Part shown: piece by piece, positions 35,883 to 44,712 of the stretch | Position numbering within the stretch: position 1 is the first letter of the stretch | Layout: every line of letters starts with the position of its first letter | Origin: Deltaproteobacteria bacterium | Lineage (GTDB): Bacteria > Desulfobacterota > Syntrophobacteria > Syntrophobacterales > Syntrophobacteraceae | DNA length: 56,653 bases | Direction: 5' to 3' | Assembly: GCA_021813685.1 (NCBI GenBank) | Contig: JAKAJS010000165.1 | Coordinates: forward strand, 1 to 56,653 | The notes under the pieces: generated by a model | Databases searched by the model: none | What the model was told of the DNA's origin: nothing | Seen by the model: the letters and a program-made list of their open reading frames with translations, nothing else | Program-made: the position numbers and the translations under genes

Positions 35883-38800
35883 ATGAGAGAGCAAATCGAC
35901 ATGGACCTTTTGAGACGCCGTCTCCCCTACTACCAGATGCAACGCAACCGGGCCAGCAGCGTTCAGTTGGATTGGAACAGGGAATGGGAAAGGTTCGACG
36001 CCAAGGCCCTTTTCGACTTCGATATCGCCTCGATTCCCGCCGAGGAGCTGGCGGCGATGCGCGCGCGAAAAGATCTCATCATGGACGGAAACCACGCGGT
36101 GCTATCCATTATGACCCGCCTGGTGGACGGTCTGTGCGGATATCCGATCACCCCTTCGACGCCGGTTGCCGAGGATTTTGCCAGAGCGGCTTCCAACGGG
36201 GTGAAAAATCTTTTTGGCCACGAGCTGATGTATTTCCAGCCAAGCGACGAGCTCTCTGCGATTGCCGCCGTCGAAGCCATGGCGAGCCAGGGGGGGCGCT
36301 ACGTCGATAACTCCTCCTCCCAGGGGCTGGTGCTTAAGACAAAGAACCTTTTTTCGGTGGCGGGCAAGAGGCTCCCCGTGGTGATGAGCATCATGGCGCG
36401 GGAGGTGAACAAGGGGTCTTTGAGCATCCATTGCGGACACAGCGATTTTTACGGAGTTCGAAACGCCGGGTGGGCGCAACTGGTTTCCTGCGACAACCAG
36501 GAGCTTCACGATCTTCTGCCTGTGGCGTTCAAGGTGGCGGAGCTGCGCCAGGTGATGCTTCCGTGCATGGTGATAGGCGACGGGTTCATAAAGAGCCACG
36601 CGATCGAAAACATAAAGGTGCTCTCCGATGAGTTTCTGCGCTATTTTGTGGGGTTTCCAAACCGGCTCTACCAGCCCCGGTTCGGCCAGAGCACGCTGGT
36701 CGGGACCTTCACCGACGCCGATCTCACCATGGAAGGGCAGATCGCGCAGGACTTCGCCTACAGGTTTTTAAAGCGCGCCTATACGGCTGCGATGAACGCG
36801 GCGAACAAGATTCTGGGCACAAACCTCAAGGTCGTCGAAAACTACCGCACCGAAGATGCGGACATGGTCATCGTGATCATGGGGTCGGGGGCCGGGGTGG
36901 TAAAAGACGTGGTCGATTACTACCGGAGCGCGCGGGGGTGGAAAGTGGGAGTTGTGCGGCCCGTTCTTTTCTCTCCCCCCTGTTACGAAGAAATCGCCTA
37001 CGGGCTGCGCAACGCGAAGGCGGTGACCGTGCTCGAGCGCACCGGCATGGCGCACAACCAGCTTCTTCTGGGAGACGTGGAGGCGGCGCTCCAGGTGTCG
37101 ATGCGCGCGGGCCGCGAGGGAAGGCCCGAGCACCACATCTACAGCAGGGAGAGCATGCCGACTCTTCTCCACGGTGTCTACGGCCTGGGGAGCAAGGACT
37201 TCAACAAGTACGACGTCGGCTCGGTCATCGAAAATATGCACACCTGCCTCGAAAAGAGCGGCGAAAGGATCACGCGCGACTTTTTCGTGGGCGTGGAGGG
37301 CCCCTACACGCTCGCCCCGCAGCCGCTTCCCGGCTACGTAGAGCGCGAAGTGGGGATGACCTTCATCGGGATCGGGGCCGAAGGGGTGAAAACGGCCCTT
37401 GAGACCGCCGCCTACATCTATTCGGAGGACTGCGGCGCGCAGCGCAAATACGTGCAGTCCGGGGCGCGCTACGGAGCGGCGCGGAAGGGCGGCGCCGTAT
37501 TTATGAACCTTCGCATAAGCGACTTCCCCATACGCAACAGCTCGGAGCTTACCGAGCGTGACGTTCTCGCCTTTTTTAACGAAAAATTTCTCCTCGGCCA
37601 GATTCTTCGCGAATACGCGGGCGGGATCAAGGAAAAGGGCCTTTTTATCGTCAACACCACCCGGTCTGCCGAGGAACTGCTCGCTTCGTTTCCACCGGAG
37701 ATCCGGGAGATAATCGCAAGCCGCGGAATCCGCCTCATTGCGATAGACGCCACCACGGCGGCCCTTAAAAATCTCAACCGCAATCTGCCCGGCACGGCCA
37801 TTTTAGGGCTCATCAACAAGCAGATGGGAATCATCGGCGAAAAAGATTTCGAGGAGCGGGTCGGAAACATTCTGAGCGGAAAGCTCGGGAAGAAGAAGGG
37901 CATGGAGATCATCGAATCAAACCTCGCGCTCCTGCGCTACGGGGCTTCGATGGCTGTAGACCCGGCGGAGGCCTGCGTCGCTCAGCTTTCCGATTCGAAC
38001 GCCCCCGAGGCCGCTCCCTTCGCCTTCCCGCTTCCCGAAGACTTCGGCCAGGGACCGCGTTCGGCCGGCCTTTTCGCCGAACTCACCGAAAAGGACGAAC
38101 TGGGAACGATCAAGCCCCCCAACCTGTGGGACGATTATGAGAAATTTTTCTACAAGGAGATGGTACAGCCGATCTCGGAAGGCAGAAAGGTTCCCTGGGA
38201 CCACTTTCTGCCCGTCGTACCGGGGGGCACCAGCAAATACCGCGACATGAGCTTCATCGGGTCGCAACTGCCGGTCTACGACGCATCCAAATGCACCATG
38301 TGCGGCACCTGCACCGCCTCGTGCCCGGATTCGGCGCTCTACTCCACCATAACGGACCGGCCCATACCCGAGGAGGCGGCCAGATACTTCAAATCGATAA
38401 AGAAAGCCCCGGGGGGACTGCCCTGGGAGAGGTTTGCCATAAACATCAACGTGATCCCGGAGAGCTGCAAGGGGTGCGGGATCTGCGAGCAGGTCTGCCC
38501 GACCGGAGCGCTCAAACTCGTTGCCAAAACCGAGGCGAAGGAAAGCGATTTTCTCCCCGAGGCTTACCGGGAGTGGGACAAAACCTACGATGCGGCCCCC
38601 TATGTCGACACACTGCCCGTCATGCAGCAGGTTCTCTTCGTTTTCTCCAAGATCTATCCGGGAAGACACACTCTTTGCCCCGGCTGCGGCGAGGGCGTCA
38701 TAAGCCTTTTGACCTTTTTTGCGGCCGAGTCCCTTAGAAACAACCCCAAGGGCATCGCCACCTTCTATCAGGGCATGAAGGTGCTTTCGGAAAAAAACAG

Positions 38801-39773
38801 AGAAGACATCGAGCACATGCTCGACCACGGCTTCAACATCTATTGCGTCAACGCAACCGGGTGCAACCAGGTCTCGGAGCTTACAAACCCGTTCAACTCA
38901 CGGGTCTACCAGTCGGGCCACTACGGCTTCGGCACGGCTTCGGCGGCGGCGCTCGGCGCCAAGTTCAGCCTGGACCAGGCATACATGAACGGGTTCAAGG
39001 ACGTTCTTACCAAGATCGTCGTCTTTGCCGGCGACGGAGCGATCTACGATATCGGAAACGGCCCCTTCAACTACGCGCTCGGGGAAAACTTCGATATCAC
39101 CTGGGTGATTTTCAACAACGAAGGCTACATGAACACCGGAGCCCAGAAATCGGGGGCGACGCGCTTCGGGACCGACCGCTCCACGTCCCCGATCGGGAGC
39201 CGCTACGCGGGGAAAACGACGCTCCACAGGCGCATCATGGCCCAGGCCACCTCGATTTCCCACGTCTATACGGCCAAACTCAGTATAGACAATCCCCAGT
39301 ACGCCATAAAGATCTTGAAGGAGGCGATCGCCTACAACGGCCCCTCGGTGGTGGAATTTTTCTCCGCCTGTCCCCAGGGGCAGCAGGCCCCCGACTGGGC
39401 CGGGCCGATGATCTCCCGGATGATGGTCGAGTCCAGAAAATGGCAGATCGCCGTAAGGCGCCCCTTCCAGCGCCCCGACATCTCCGCCAACCCCGAACCG
39501 GAAAAGATCTATCCGACGCAGGGCAAATCCTTCAAAAAGGGGATTCGCCGTGAGCCTGCAACCTTCTTTGACGTCGTGAGCATGCTTGGCCAGTACAACC
39601 AGCACATCAAGACGCAGGAAGGCGAGCTGGTGCCCGAGATCATCCAGGTAAACGAAATGGTGAGCCTTTTCCGGTGGCTGCGGGTCCAGTACCTGGCGGG
39701 CTATCGGGACAGCATGCCAACAGAAGATGAGGTGGAGCGGATCGTTTTGGAAAGATACAGGGTTGGCGAATAG
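35883..39773 (+). CDS. One-chain 2-oxoacid:ferredoxin oxidoreductase-like protein (divergent PFOR)
   Basis: The 1296-residue chain has the PFOR domain order. The alpha domain has YPITPSTP near residue 87; domain II runs to about 470 and the gamma domain covers about 490-690. Two [4Fe-4S] motifs follow at about 802 (CTMCGTCTASCP) and 859 (CKGCGICEQVCP), then a beta/TPP domain with HTLCPGCGEG near 930 and the TPP motif GDGAIYDIGNG near 1054, ending with MNTGAQKSGAT. It is longer than typical PFOR (about 1170-1200), has about 65 extra N-terminal residues, and has variant motifs (VAED in place of the usual MGE). It probably oxidises a 2-oxoacid with CoA; pyruvate is a guess. It diverges from the NuoE-fusion operon. 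Confidence 0.85.
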   Translation: MREQIDMDLLRRRLPYYQMQRNRASSVQLDWNREWERFDAKALFDFDIASIPAEELAAMRARKDLIMDGNHAVLSIMTRLVDGLCGYPITPSTPVAEDFARAASNGVKNLFGHELMYFQPSDELSAIAAVEAMASQGGRYVDNSSSQGLVLKTKNLFSVAGKRLPVVMSIMAREVNKGSLSIHCGHSDFYGVRNAGWAQLVSCDNQELHDLLPVAFKVAELRQVMLPCMVIGDGFIKSHAIENIKVLSDEFLRYFVGFPNRLYQPRFGQSTLVGTFTDADLTMEGQIAQDFAYRFLKRAYTAAMNAANKILGTNLKVVENYRTEDADMVIVIMGSGAGVVKDVVDYYRSARGWKVGVVRPVLFSPPCYEEIAYGLRNAKAVTVLERTGMAHNQLLLGDVEAALQVSMRAGREGRPEHHIYSRESMPTLLHGVYGLGSKDFNKYDVGSVIENMHTCLEKSGERITRDFFVGVEGPYTLAPQPLPGYVEREVGMTFIGIGAEGVKTALETAAYIYSEDCGAQRKYVQSGARYGAARKGGAVFMNLRISDFPIRNSSELTERDVLAFFNEKFLLGQILREYAGGIKEKGLFIVNTTRSAEELLASFPPEIREIIASRGIRLIAIDATTAALKNLNRNLPGTAILGLINKQMGIIGEKDFEERVGNILSGKLGKKKGMEIIESNLALLRYGASMAVDPAEACVAQLSDSNAPEAAPFAFPLPEDFGQGPRSAGLFAELTEKDELGTIKPPNLWDDYEKFFYKEMVQPISEGRKVPWDHFLPVVPGGTSKYRDMSFIGSQLPVYDASKCTMCGTCTASCPDSALYSTITDRPIPEEAARYFKSIKKAPGGLPWERFAININVIPESCKGCGICEQVCPTGALKLVAKTEAKESDFLPEAYREWDKTYDAAPYVDTLPVMQQVLFVFSKIYPGRHTLCPGCGEGVISLLTFFAAESLRNNPKGIATFYQGMKVLSEKNREDIEHMLDHGFNIYCVNATGCNQVSELTNPFNSRVYQSGHYGFGTASAAALGAKFSLDQAYMNGFKDVLTKIVVFAGDGAIYDIGNGPFNYALGENFDITWVIFNNEGYMNTGAQKSGATRFGTDRSTSPIGSRYAGKTTLHRRIMAQATSISHVYTAKLSIDNPQYAIKILKEAIAYNGPSVVEFFSACPQGQQAPDWAGPMISRMMVESRKWQIAVRRPFQRPDISANPEPEKIYPTQGKSFKKGIRREPATFFDVVSMLGQYNQHIKTQEGELVPEIIQVNEMVSLFRWLRVQYLAGYRDSMPTEDEVERIVLERYRVGE

Positions 39774-39788
39774 GTGAATGGGTGAATG

Positions 39789-39978
39789 GGTGTCCATCCG
39801 GAAACCCTATGTAAGCCACGGACAGGACTGGATTCCCCCCCTTTGCAAAGGGGGGCGGGGGGGATTTAAAAGGCTATTCGGCCGATTTAACTGCAAAATC
39901 CCCCTGAGTCCCCCTTTTACAAAAGGGGGACTTGGGTTCGAATCACCCGACATGTTCCAGGGTTTCCGGATGGACACC
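39789..39978. mobile_element. 190-bp MITE-like element with 20-bp perfect terminal inverted repeats
   Basis: GGTGTCCATCCGGAAACCCT at 39789-39808 is perfectly complementary to 39959-39978. The interior holds two opposed CCCCCTTT/AAAGGGGG units. There is no coding capacity. It lies 15 bases beyond the oxidoreductase-like stop codon. No convincing target duplication is visible; short GTGAATGG tandem repeats adjoin the left end. Confidence 0.7.
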
Positions 39979-40019
39979 AACTCACCTCCGTCCGGGAAAC
40001 CCGACCTCAGCGCGGCCTG

Positions 40020-40066
40020 GACCGATCCCCCCTTTTTCAAGGGGGGAAGGGGGGATTTTAAAGAAG
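40020..40066. repeat. CCCCCCTTT/AAGGGGGG repeat unit
   Basis: GGACCGATCCCCCCTTTTTC followed by AAGGGGGGAAGGGGGGATTT is a direct copy of the left interior unit of the neighbouring MITE-like element. It lies about 50 bases upstream of the dikinase-like gene. Confidence 0.7.
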
Positions 40067-40114
40067 TCTCCTGCAATATCCAGGAAGCGGGCGCCGCCTG
40101 CGAAGGAGCAGACG

Positions 40115-42937
40115 ATGCAAAATCCCCTGATCATCCCCTTTGGAAAGACCGATCCCGGAAATATCGAACTGCTCGGGGCCAAAGGCGCGAAGCTCGCCGA
40201 AGACTACAGGGACCTCCGGGAGATATTTCCCGGAGAAACCGATACGATCGCGGTCCCTGACGGGTTCATACTCACAACGGAGAGCTGGCGCCTCTACAAT
40301 CGATCTGGAAACACAATCCCAAGGCCTCTTTTCGAATCGACTCTCTCCGAGCTCGCTTCGCTTGAGGAGCGCACCGGCCGCAAGTTCGGAGATACGAGCG
40401 GCCGCCGGATGCCTCTTTTGGTTGCGGTCCGGGGAGGAGCTCCCGTCTCCCTTCCCGGCGCTCTCGCAACGGTTTTGAACGTGGGGCTGAACGACGCTGT
40501 CGTCTCGGCCATGATCGAGGCGGGCGAAGAGGAGACCTTCGTCCTCACGACCTATCTCACCGCCATACGCATGTACGGGGAAGTGGTCCTCGATATCCCC
40601 TACGACGACTTCTATCGAATCATAAAGGATTTCGGCGTGGAAGGCTCGATCGCAGCAGGTGGATTGCGACGCCTCATCCCCGCCTACAAACAGATCCTCG
40701 AAGGAGCGGCTCACCCCGTTTTCGCCCCCGGGTTTGAAACCGATCTCAAAAAGCAGCTCCAAAACGTGATCGAGGCGGTCTTCGGCTCGTGGATGTCGCC
40801 CGTAGCCGTCGAGGCGCGCATGAGCCGCGGCGAATCTATCCCGGAAGAGATGGGAACGGCCGCAATCGTCCAGCAGATGGTTTTCGGCCACCGGGACGAC
40901 AGATCCTTCAGCGGGGTTCTTTTTTCCCGCGAGCAGCGCTCCGGAGCAAACCGGCCCATCATCGAGTGGGCACCCAGGGTGCAGTGCGACAAAATCGTCT
41001 CCGGAAAGCTGCGAAAGGATCTTCTACAGGCAGAAGACCTCGCGGCGTCCAATCCCGCCCTCTACGAGAGGCTGCTCCACGTGCGCGACGGCCTCGAATA
41101 CCGCGCCAAACGCCCGATCGACATCGAGTTTACCGTCGAGTCCGGCAGGCTCTTTCTTTTGCAGCGCCGCCCGATGCGAATGACCTGCAGTGCGACCGTA
41201 CGCGCCATGTGGGACATGATCGACGAGGGAAAGACCACGATCCAGCTCGCCTCCATGGCGATAAACCAGGCGCTCGCCCAACCGGAAAAGGCCCTGCGGG
41301 AGGATTTCACCGATTTCGAGGTGCTTGCGCGCGGGGAGCCGGTTAGCGACTGCGCAGACACGGGCGTCCTGGTCTTCGGGAGCGAAGCGGCCCTCGAACT
41401 CGCCGAGCGCGGAGAGAGCGTGATTTTGCTTCGAAAGCATCTTTTCGGCAAGGGTGATCTCGCCGTCAACCACCCGCTCGTGCGGGGAATCGTGCGTGTA
41501 GACGGCCACACCACCTCCCATGAGGCCGTATCGGCGGTCGCCTACGGAAAGCCCTATCTCATAAAGACGCGGGATGCGCAGGGAAAGCCCCTCACTCTGT
41601 CCGGAGAAGAGGGCGCCGTGCTAAATCCGGAAAGCGTTCTCTCTTCCTATATCGGTAAAACCGTATTTCTGGACGGGGAAAGAGGAATTCTCGGATATTC
41701 GGCGTCCACGGACTGCCTCGAAGACAAGAGGTTTCGAAAAAAGCTCTACGTCGACTGGGAATACCTCAAGGAACAGTTCGATGCGGCGGCCTACGAAAAC
41801 TGCGACTATCCGGAACTGCTCGACGTCCACTACGAACTGGAACTCGAACTGGAAAGCTACACCGCGATGGAGAAAGACCTTGCGGCAAGAACCCGGGTCC
41901 CGAGGGTACGGCTTCTGCATGCGTTCCATACCTGGCTGCGCTGCTTCAGGGAGGCGGATAGAATTAAAGCGATGCGGCTAAAGGAGGTGCGGGCCGAGGA
42001 TTTCGAACCGGGCGTTCCCCTCGCCTATCATGGAGACGATCTGCCGGGAGAGGTGCGTAAAATCATCAGCACGCTCATGCTCTCCATGACCTGGTGGACG
42101 CACTGGATACACGAAATCCTGGTAAAAAAAGCCGCCTCCCGGGGGGAGACAGAAAACGACGTCATCCGGGACATCAACCTTAAAAACCATACGATGAGCC
42201 TTCTGGCCGATTTCGAAAAGGAAGGCTTTCACCTCATGAAGACCCCAGGGGTGCGGTTCCTGGTGCTTGCGAGCAACTTCGAATACGAACAAAACCTCGA
42301 CAGGCTGAGCGTTGGCCCGACAACCCTGGACTACATGGAAAAGGACCTGCTCGCCCAGCGGTTCGTCGAATACCTGCGGAGCGTAGACAAGCCGCTCGGC
42401 GCACGCGTGCGGATCATAAACGGTGAACCCCCGCTCGGACAGGGGCACGCGAGGATCGTAAGCGTAGGCCTTGCCGCCCCGGAAGCCGACTTTGCCCTCA
42501 TGTGCCGCTATTTGCGCGCATTTCTCGATAACCAGGCCCCAAAACGCTCCGGCGATGCCCTGAGCCTTGTCCCCGAAACCGGCTTTGTCGAACTCTACCG
42601 GATCGACCCCTTTTTCATATCCCACCCCGAATTCAGAGTCACCCGCCATACGAGCATCAGCGACGCTTCGCGCGAACTCTTCCTCTCCTTTGGCGACTGC
42701 TCCTTTGGCGAATACGACGGAAAGATTTACGGAAAAGAAGACTACGACAGGCTAAACGCCCAAGTGGACCTGTTCCAGGAGCATCTGAAAAACCAGGGCG
42801 CCATACTCGACCTGCGCCCCTGGAACTTCGAAATCGACCCCTACCGGCGCCACTCCCTCATAGCCGCTGCCGGGGTGAGATTTCCCGAGGGCGCGTTCGG
42901 ACAGGTGCTGGAGGAGTTGAGAAAATATCTGGCGTGA
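40115..42937 (+). CDS. Pyruvate-phosphate-dikinase-like protein with a replaced C-terminal domain
   Basis: The start at 40115 has GAAGGAG at proper spacing. Residues 1-360 form the PPDK ATP-grasp domain (ELLGAKGAKLAEDYR, MVFGHRDDRSFSGVLFSREQ, IDIEFTVESGRLFLLQRRPMR). Residues about 400-510 form the swivelling phosphohistidine domain with the catalytic His near 469 (DGHTTSHEAVSAVAYGKP). The PEP/pyruvate TIM barrel that should follow is absent. Residues about 530-940 are a helical region I do not recognise. The protein should autophosphorylate from ATP, but its acceptor is unknown; rifampin phosphotransferase shows that this scaffold can take other acceptors. It follows the oxidoreductase-like gene on the same strand. 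Confidence 0.8.
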   Translation: MQNPLIIPFGKTDPGNIELLGAKGAKLAEDYRDLREIFPGETDTIAVPDGFILTTESWRLYNRSGNTIPRPLFESTLSELASLEERTGRKFGDTSGRRMPLLVAVRGGAPVSLPGALATVLNVGLNDAVVSAMIEAGEEETFVLTTYLTAIRMYGEVVLDIPYDDFYRIIKDFGVEGSIAAGGLRRLIPAYKQILEGAAHPVFAPGFETDLKKQLQNVIEAVFGSWMSPVAVEARMSRGESIPEEMGTAAIVQQMVFGHRDDRSFSGVLFSREQRSGANRPIIEWAPRVQCDKIVSGKLRKDLLQAEDLAASNPALYERLLHVRDGLEYRAKRPIDIEFTVESGRLFLLQRRPMRMTCSATVRAMWDMIDEGKTTIQLASMAINQALAQPEKALREDFTDFEVLARGEPVSDCADTGVLVFGSEAALELAERGESVILLRKHLFGKGDLAVNHPLVRGIVRVDGHTTSHEAVSAVAYGKPYLIKTRDAQGKPLTLSGEEGAVLNPESVLSSYIGKTVFLDGERGILGYSASTDCLEDKRFRKKLYVDWEYLKEQFDAAAYENCDYPELLDVHYELELELESYTAMEKDLAARTRVPRVRLLHAFHTWLRCFREADRIKAMRLKEVRAEDFEPGVPLAYHGDDLPGEVRKIISTLMLSMTWWTHWIHEILVKKAASRGETENDVIRDINLKNHTMSLLADFEKEGFHLMKTPGVRFLVLASNFEYEQNLDRLSVGPTTLDYMEKDLLAQRFVEYLRSVDKPLGARVRIINGEPPLGQGHARIVSVGLAAPEADFALMCRYLRAFLDNQAPKRSGDALSLVPETGFVELYRIDPFFISHPEFRVTRHTSISDASRELFLSFGDCSFGEYDGKIYGKEDYDRLNAQVDLFQEHLKNQGAILDLRPWNFEIDPYRRHSLIAAAGVRFPEGAFGQVLEELRKYLA

Positions 42938-42970
42938 GGGGTGGGAAGGCACATCGGCGACGGACTTGGG

Positions 42971-43022
42971 AAAAAGCGCGGGGGCTATCGCCCCCTGCAC
43001 CCCCACGCCGCTTCGCGGCTCA
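42971..43022. repeat. Dispersed palindromic repeat, copy 6
   Basis: AAAAAGCGCGGGGGCTATCG, a C-rich run, then CACGCCGCTTCGCGGCTCAT match copies 2, 3 and 5. It lies 33 bases after the dikinase-like stop codon. Confidence 0.75.
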
Positions 43023-43129
43023 TTCCCCTGATTTGCCGGAGGGGTGCATCCCGACCTGCCCCGGGAGGGACGGCTGCTTGATTTCCCAGTCCACCTGGGC
43101 TACGATATAGCTCATTGGAGGTCTTTAAA

Positions 43130-43393
43130 ATGGCCGAAAAATCTGTCGTGCGTGCGCGAATCGACGGCGAAGTAAAAGCCGAAGCCGAGGCGGTTCTTGC
43201 TTCTATCGGACTTACCGTTTCCGATGCTTTCCGTCTGATGATGATCCGTATCGCAAAGGAAAAGGCGCTGCCTTTTGAGCCTCTCGTCCCGAATGAGGAA
43301 ACCATTGAGGCTATGAGGGCGGCAAGACGCGGCGAACTGATCGAGGTGGGCTCGATCGATAACCTGTTTGCAGAGCTAAATGCGGACGATTAG
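43130..43393 (+). CDS. RelB/DinJ-family antitoxin
   Basis: The 87-residue protein has the RelB/DinJ N-terminus: VVRARIDGEVKAEAEAVLASIGLTVSDAFRLMMIRIAKEKALPF. This forms a ribbon-helix-helix dimer for operator binding, with a C-terminal segment to neutralise the toxin. TGGAGGT eight bases upstream fixes the ATG at 43130. It overlaps the YafQ-like toxin by 14 bases. Confidence 0.92.
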   Translation: MAEKSVVRARIDGEVKAEAEAVLASIGLTVSDAFRLMMIRIAKEKALPFEPLVPNEETIEAMRAARRGELIEVGSIDNLFAELNADD

Positions 43394-43661
43394 ACGAACC
43401 GCACGATTCAAGCGGGACTACAAGAGGGAAAGAGCAGGCCGGCACGGCAAAACGCTTGATACCGACCTGAGAAAAGTCCTGGAGTTGCTTGTTACCGATA
43501 AACCGCTGCTTCACAACCATTTCGATCACCCACTTACCGGATACTGGCTCGATCATCGCGATTGCCACACCAGGCCGGACCTGGTTCTGATCTACCGGAA
43601 ACCCGATGACGATCACCTCGATCTTGTACGCCTCGGATCGCACAGCCAACTTGATCTCTAG
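43380..43661 (+). CDS. yafQ: YafQ-family mRNA interferase toxin
   Basis: The 93-residue protein follows the YafQ branch of the RelE superfamily: FKRDYKRERAGRHG, LLHNHFDHPLTGYWLDHRDCHTRPDLVLIYRK, and the terminal LGSHSQL. His and Asp residues matching the known YafQ catalytic set are present. Such toxins cut mRNA on the ribosome. It overlaps its antitoxin gene and looks intact. Confidence 0.92.
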   Translation: MRTIRRTARFKRDYKRERAGRHGKTLDTDLRKVLELLVTDKPLLHNHFDHPLTGYWLDHRDCHTRPDLVLIYRKPDDDHLDLVRLGSHSQLDL

Positions 43662-43670
43662 GACGCCCCG

Positions 43671-44159
43671 TCACTCAACTTCTATGTCGATGAATCGTGG
43701 AAATTCCCTGAAAAGCTCGCTCCTTTCCAATTCCCCCATAGGAGTAAAAAAGCGCATGTGGCCGCCCTCGTCGCAAAGCCAAAATTCCCTGGCGCCCTTT
43801 TCAAAATAGAGAAGCCTTTTTTCTTCCAACTCGGCGGCGCTGTTTGACGGAGACGCAATTTCCACGACCACTTCCGGGGATTCGGGAAGCTCGATCTTCT
43901 TAATCCCGTGCTTTTTGAGAAATGCCGGACTTGCCCAGGCAACGTCGGCCACCTTCGTGCCCCTGGAAGTTTTGACGGGGCATTCGGGAGAAACCCTGCC
44001 TACCTTGCTCAATTTTCGGAGCCATGCCTCGATTTCCCCCTGGTACACACCATGCGAATAGGAGGCAGGAGCCATCATGATCTTTCCCCATTCATTCGTT
44101 TCGATCTTGAAAGGCAGGTCTTTCAGGCTTGGATGCTCGACCACCTCACACCATTTCAT
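43671..44159 (-). CDS. Uma2-family (DUF820) PD-(D/E)xK nuclease-like protein
   Basis: The 162-residue protein fits the Uma2 family, a restriction-endonuclease-like fold: residues KVADVAWAS (Asp near 71) and PEVVVEIASPSNSAAELEEKRLLYFEKGAREFWL hold the candidate catalytic D-E-K set. Members are often found in many copies in cyanobacteria and others, and their role is not settled. It converges on the YafQ gene with nine bases between stops. It lies at the left edge of the defence island. Confidence 0.82.
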   Translation of the reverse strand: MKWCEVVEHPSLKDLPFKIETNEWGKIMMAPASYSHGVYQGEIEAWLRKLSKVGRVSPECPVKTSRGTKVADVAWASPAFLKKHGIKKIELPESPEVVVEIASPSNSAAELEEKRLLYFEKGAREFWLCDEGGHMRFFTPMGELERSELFREFPRFIDIEVE

Positions 44160-44295
44160 CCGAGTCTCCTTTCCAAAGCGCCTGGCTACACCCCCAGGAC
44201 CGCGCCTAAGCCCTAGTGTATTATTGTACTATACGTTCTCTTTTTGGTGTTGACCAGTTTTTCCCATCATCTGCCCGGCGCTTCCGGCTAAGGGT

Positions 44296-44610
44296 TTGCC
44301 ACCTTTTTTGGAAGCTGTCCCGAGCTCCAATTTTTCGCTAAGAGAAATATCTCAGGCAAAACTGGCGGAAGCCATGCACATCAAGCAGCCCACAGTCGCC
44401 AGGCTGGAAAAGCGCACGGATTTGTATATCTCGACACTTCGCGGTCTAATCGAGACAATGGGGGGAAGGCTTGAGATCGTCGCTCACTTCCCGGAAGGAG
44501 CTGTCTCAATTAAAAAATTTTTCACCGCGCACGATCCAAAAACAAACCGGTCTGCCGGAAAATTTCGTCAGGCCTCCTCTGCATCCGGAGGGCAATCAGA
44601 TCCGGACTGA
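44296..44610 (+). pseudogene. Remnant of an XRE-family (HigA-like) antitoxin
   Basis: Residues about 14-75 contain the helix-turn-helix and tail of a HigA-like antitoxin (QAKLAEAMHIKQPTVARLEKRTDLYISTLRGLIETMGGRLEIVAHFP). The usual first helix and about 30 N-terminal residues are missing, with no ATG or ribosome site. After AVSIKKF (near 44522) the frame reads the antisense of a toxin relic. No partner toxin is next to it. I judge this a decayed gene. Confidence 0.7.
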
Positions 44611-44712
44611 TCACAACCACGTCATGAGGCGACAAGAGATCGGCATACCGCTCCCCAGCGTGCTTTTCCCCGCTCCATTATGACCAGCTATGATCCATAG
44701 CTGAGGTCTCAA
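44522..44712 (-). pseudogene. Remnant of a zeta-toxin-like P-loop kinase
   Basis: From TTG at 44712 the frame reads LRPQLWIIAGHNGAGKSTLGS, with the Walker A motif GHNGAGKST of zeta-toxin-type kinases. Homology then continues one frame over as RYADLLSPHDVVVISPDLIA until a stop at 44522. The gene is frameshifted near 44650 and lacks the rest of the domain. Its first codon overlaps the stop of the small gene upstream (TTGA), the arrangement of a toxin with its small partner. Neither reading frame is long enough to stand out alone. Confidence 0.75.

Noticed and set aside
39774..40114. Small frames between the PFOR-like and dikinase-like genes
   Set aside because: They read through the MITE-like element and C-rich repeats and have no coding character.
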